Of a DNA stretch of 64,000 bases, positions 61,541-64,000 are shown piece after piece (the stretch's first letter is position 1; each line of letters begins with the position of its first letter). The position numbers and the translations under genes were made by a program. Under the pieces are notes generated by a model. It made no database searches and was not told the origin of the DNA. It saw only the letters and a program-made list of their open reading frames with translations. The DNA is from Daphnia pulex (taxonomy: Eukaryota > Arthropoda > Branchiopoda > Diplostraca > Daphniidae). The stretch spans positions 7,586,501 to 7,650,500 of the forward strand of contig NC_060028.1 in assembly GCF_021134715.1 (NCBI RefSeq). The letters are read 5' to 3'.

Positions 61541-63138
61541 ATGGGTTCTTCTGAATCTTTTTCCTCAGAAGTGTTTAAATTGCCTGATTGTTGGAAAGAT
61601 GATGTTCGCATGACAGCTCTTTTTGCATTACCCAGAAATGAATCTCTCAATCCACATGATTGGGTTGGGAAGTATAAGTTTTGGAAAGAGCTCATCCTGG
61701 AATGGGCTACATTAAATCATAAAATAATGTTTGATGTTGAAGATTTAAAGAAAGTGTTCTGTCGGAATGGAAAATATCCAGCCTCACTAAATAGGGTTTT
61801 GGATGAAATGAAGAAGTATTCTTTATTTTATTGTAAAGTAGAATACTAAGAACAAAATATTCAATTTTCTTTGTTTATGATATTTTTGACAGAAATGGTG
61901 ATGTTGCTGCCAAGGATCAATATTGCTATCAAGCAGACCAGTCTTCATCATCATGGGCAAAATGGGGTGTCAGTCTTGTTACATCATCTGTTGCATGGTC
62001 TTGGAAAAAAGTGATGAATTCCCTTCCAGATACTACTGAAACTCTTCAAACTTTTGTAGTTCCAAGCGTATTGAAGGTAAAACATTCTGAATTGTTTTTA
62101 TATTTCTATATACCTGACAAAGGACTACGTTTTAACAGGAGAGGTGTGAACAGATTCTTCAACTGCCAATAGCTTCCACAGAAGAAATAATGGAATTAGA
62201 AGAACTGACAGATGAGCACTCTGAAATATTCACTGATGAAGAAGAGACCCAACTGATCTTGAACCACCTCCAGCAGATTGGAAAGGTGGCTATTGAGTCA
62301 TCCTCGGATCAAACAATGATCAAATTTATCGTGCCAACGGTAAAGGCCAAGCAGTCACAACTAAATAATTCTGGATGGAGCATCTCTCCTGCCAAACAAA
62401 AAGAAAAGGCTATTGAAATCACTGAAGTCGATCGCAGTTTGGCCACCCTTAAACGAACTGAAAAATTGCTCAATGACGAAATTGATAACATGGAAAGTGA
62501 AATGAAGTCACTGGAACAAACGGCACGTACACGACTGAAAGAAGGTTCTCGTGGAGCTGTAAGTCTACTATTTCAAGACATTCTTGTATTGATTTCAACT
62601 CGAGTAATACTTATTTTGATTAGGCCAAAGCTGCTTTGTATCGACGCAAACAATTACAGGCCGTCTATGACAAGCGTAATCAAGCCTTATCTAATATCCA
62701 GACTATGAAACTTCAGCTGGCTCAAGCTAAGACAGATTCAAAGGTGAATTGTCCATCCATGTCTACTAATTTGAACGTGAACGTGATTCGTGTTATTCCT
62801 TTTAGGTTATGGAAGCCTACAAAATCGGCCTTTCTGCATTGAAGAATTCATTTGGCGATCCCTCGATGAACGAGGAAAAGATTCAAGACACTCTATTCGA
62901 ACTGGAGACCGTGTTGGAGCAACAACGCGATATTGAGAATATCATGTCACAGAGTATAGTCCAAGAAGAAGGTGAATCCGACCTGGAAGAAGAACTGAAA
63001 AATATCTTGGCCGAAAGTGAAGAAGCCCAGGCTGAAGAAGAAGAAGAACAGGAACTCGTCTTACCTGCCGTCCCCACTGAAAGTCCAACTAAAAAAGAAG
63101 AACTCTCTGCGCGACTTGAACGACTCCGCTCCCCTTAA
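61541..63138 (+). CDS. CHMP7: Charged multivesicular body protein 7 (ESCRT-III)
   Basis: ESCRT-III subunit of 443 residues (human about 453). Exons: 61541-61815, 61893-62076, 62139-62558, 62624-62743, 62806-63138. The N-terminal half is the tandem winged-helix region typical of CHMP7 (LPDCWKDDVRMTALFA, NPHDWVGKYKFWKELILEW), which binds membrane and LEM-domain proteins at the nuclear envelope. The C-terminal half is an Snf7 domain: a basic helix pair (LKRTEKLLNDEIDNMESEMK, KAALYRRKQLQAVYDKR), then MEAYKIGLSALK and acidic helices ending in a MIM-like ELSARLERLRSP that should bind VPS4 MIT domains. It works in nuclear envelope resealing and endosomal sorting. The frame opens upstream of 61541, but the ATG there gives the expected MGSSESFSSE start. 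Confidence 0.94.
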
Positions 63139-64000
63139 TCCTTAAAGTTGAAATTTTCTGTACATGTTTTTTTTTTTTGGCATACCGATTTGTCTCAATA
63201 CATGGGTTTGATATAGCTTTATCGGATTTTTTAAAATCTGTGTGCGCCTGAAAAAAATATTTCGATAATTCAAAATGTGCGAAATGTCAGAAGGAGAAGG
63301 GCGGCGACGAACAAATGTAAACAATCTGCAGACAAAATACCATCACTCGACGCTAGATGCCACTGACATCCAGTCAGCGTCTCGGAAACAAATGGCAAGT
63401 ATTTCGTCCTCACGAAGAAACTTGCGCCACCTGGTGGATGGGGGACAATCCATTTTAGCTACCTACCGAGTACCGACAGCCAAAAGATTCCCTCACGATT
63501 ACCACATTTTACTGTACGGAACGGATGGATTGCTTTCCGAATCCGAACTCTGTTTCCGAAGCTTAACATCACACGAGTTCACGACTCACGAGAAATTAAT
63601 AATCAGATACACATCACATACGAATAAATCTGATGAGATTGGGGGTATGGAAGGTCCAGACAAAAAAAAACTTACAATTTTCTGAAGAAAAGAATTATTT
63701 TCCTGCCTGTGACTGTGCAGGTTATCTGTGTTTGAGTTAGAGTTCCCTTCCCTTCGGTAGGATTAAATGAAACGGGCCTATTATTGTGAGTCACTTCGAC
63801 ACTTAACTTCCCAACTGGAAGATGCCAATAAATGACAAAAGGGGGAAATTCACGGAACCTGTCGCGGGAAACTACTTCACCTCCCTAAATGTGCTAATGA
63901 TTTTCAATCAGGATTTTCACCTTAACAAAATCTAAACTTGTTTCTGAATAAGAGGGTTTACTTTGCGCAAATTTTTTAGGGCGAGTTCGTCGCAGGTCAA
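63139..64000. other. Right-edge region
   Basis: CHMP7 3' UTR, then a possible exon (63275-63685) and AT-rich sequence to the end. No polyadenylation hexamer was clear after CHMP7. Confidence 0.5.
63275..63685 (+). CDS. Possible unknown gene or first exon of a gene beyond the window
   Basis: Open frame of 136 residues starting MCEMSEGEGRRRTNV in a good AT-rich start context, 137 bases after CHMP7. No domain is recognised. The N-terminal third looks more protein-like than the rest, and a TG|GCAAGT site near 63394 could be a splice donor, so only the first part may be coding. Low confidence. Confidence 0.25.
   Translation: MCEMSEGEGRRRTNVNNLQTKYHHSTLDATDIQSASRKQMASISSSRRNLRHLVDGGQSILATYRVPTAKRFPHDYHILLYGTDGLLSESELCFRSLTSHEFTTHEKLIIRYTSHTNKSDEIGGMEGPDKKKLTIF

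Noticed and set aside
1-64000. CRISPR arrays, operons, bacterial islands, rRNA or tRNA genes
   Set aside because: Looked for by eye; repeats present are microsatellites, coding repeats and local duplications of a eukaryotic genome, and no tRNA cloverleaf or rRNA was recognised.

Overview
This is eukaryotic nuclear DNA, most likely from a branchiopod crustacean of the Daphnia type. The reasons are compact genes with many introns, mostly 55-110 bp long, with GT..AG ends; AT-rich, microsatellite-rich spacers; and proteins of clear animal and arthropod families. No bacterial, organellar or viral gene was recognised. Exon coordinates were placed by hand from splice sites and reading-frame phase. 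Every spliced model given as complete sums to a multiple of three.

Layout. 1-4135 (-): a lysosomal alpha-mannosidase that runs off the left edge. 4.1-11.0 kb: low-complexity spacer. 10992-16328 (+): a TGF-beta ligand resembling BMP3/GDF10, with a 2.7 kb first intron, followed by a long AT-rich 3' region. 21402-22600 (-): an effector caspase. 23160-25055 and 25526-27566 (-): a tandem pair of secreted proteins combining a CNTNAP-like fibrinogen-type module with a C-terminal C1q domain. 29088-33539 (+): a second, complete lysosomal alpha-mannosidase, in opposite orientation to the first. 34374-35570 (-): an intronless KH-domain protein. 36959-39490 (-): an ALDH1/ALDH2-type aldehyde dehydrogenase. 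41901-42983 and 46636-48801 (+): two secreted acidic repeat proteins with the same exon plan; the second carries several proteoglycan-type Ser-Gly sites. 49307-51293 (+): an orphan class A GPCR. 51778-56502 (+): a YTHDC2/Bgcn-like DEAH helicase homologue with damaged catalytic motifs and no YTH domain. 57144-58597 (-): a coiled-coil protein whose start was not found. 59636-60892 (+): a clarin-family four-pass membrane protein. 61541-63138 (+): the ESCRT-III protein CHMP7. A possible further exon lies at 63275-63685.

The neighbours do not form a pathway; this looks like an ordinary stretch of animal chromosome. Local duplication is the main structural theme: two mannosidases, two C1q proteins and two repeat proteins. 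Two of these pairs differ by one intron, so the window holds natural examples of intron gain or loss. The most unusual genes are the apparently catalytically dead helicase, the CNTNAP-like/C1q hybrids, the candidate proteoglycan, the BMP3-like ligand, and a GPCR with Arg in place of the CWxP tryptophan.
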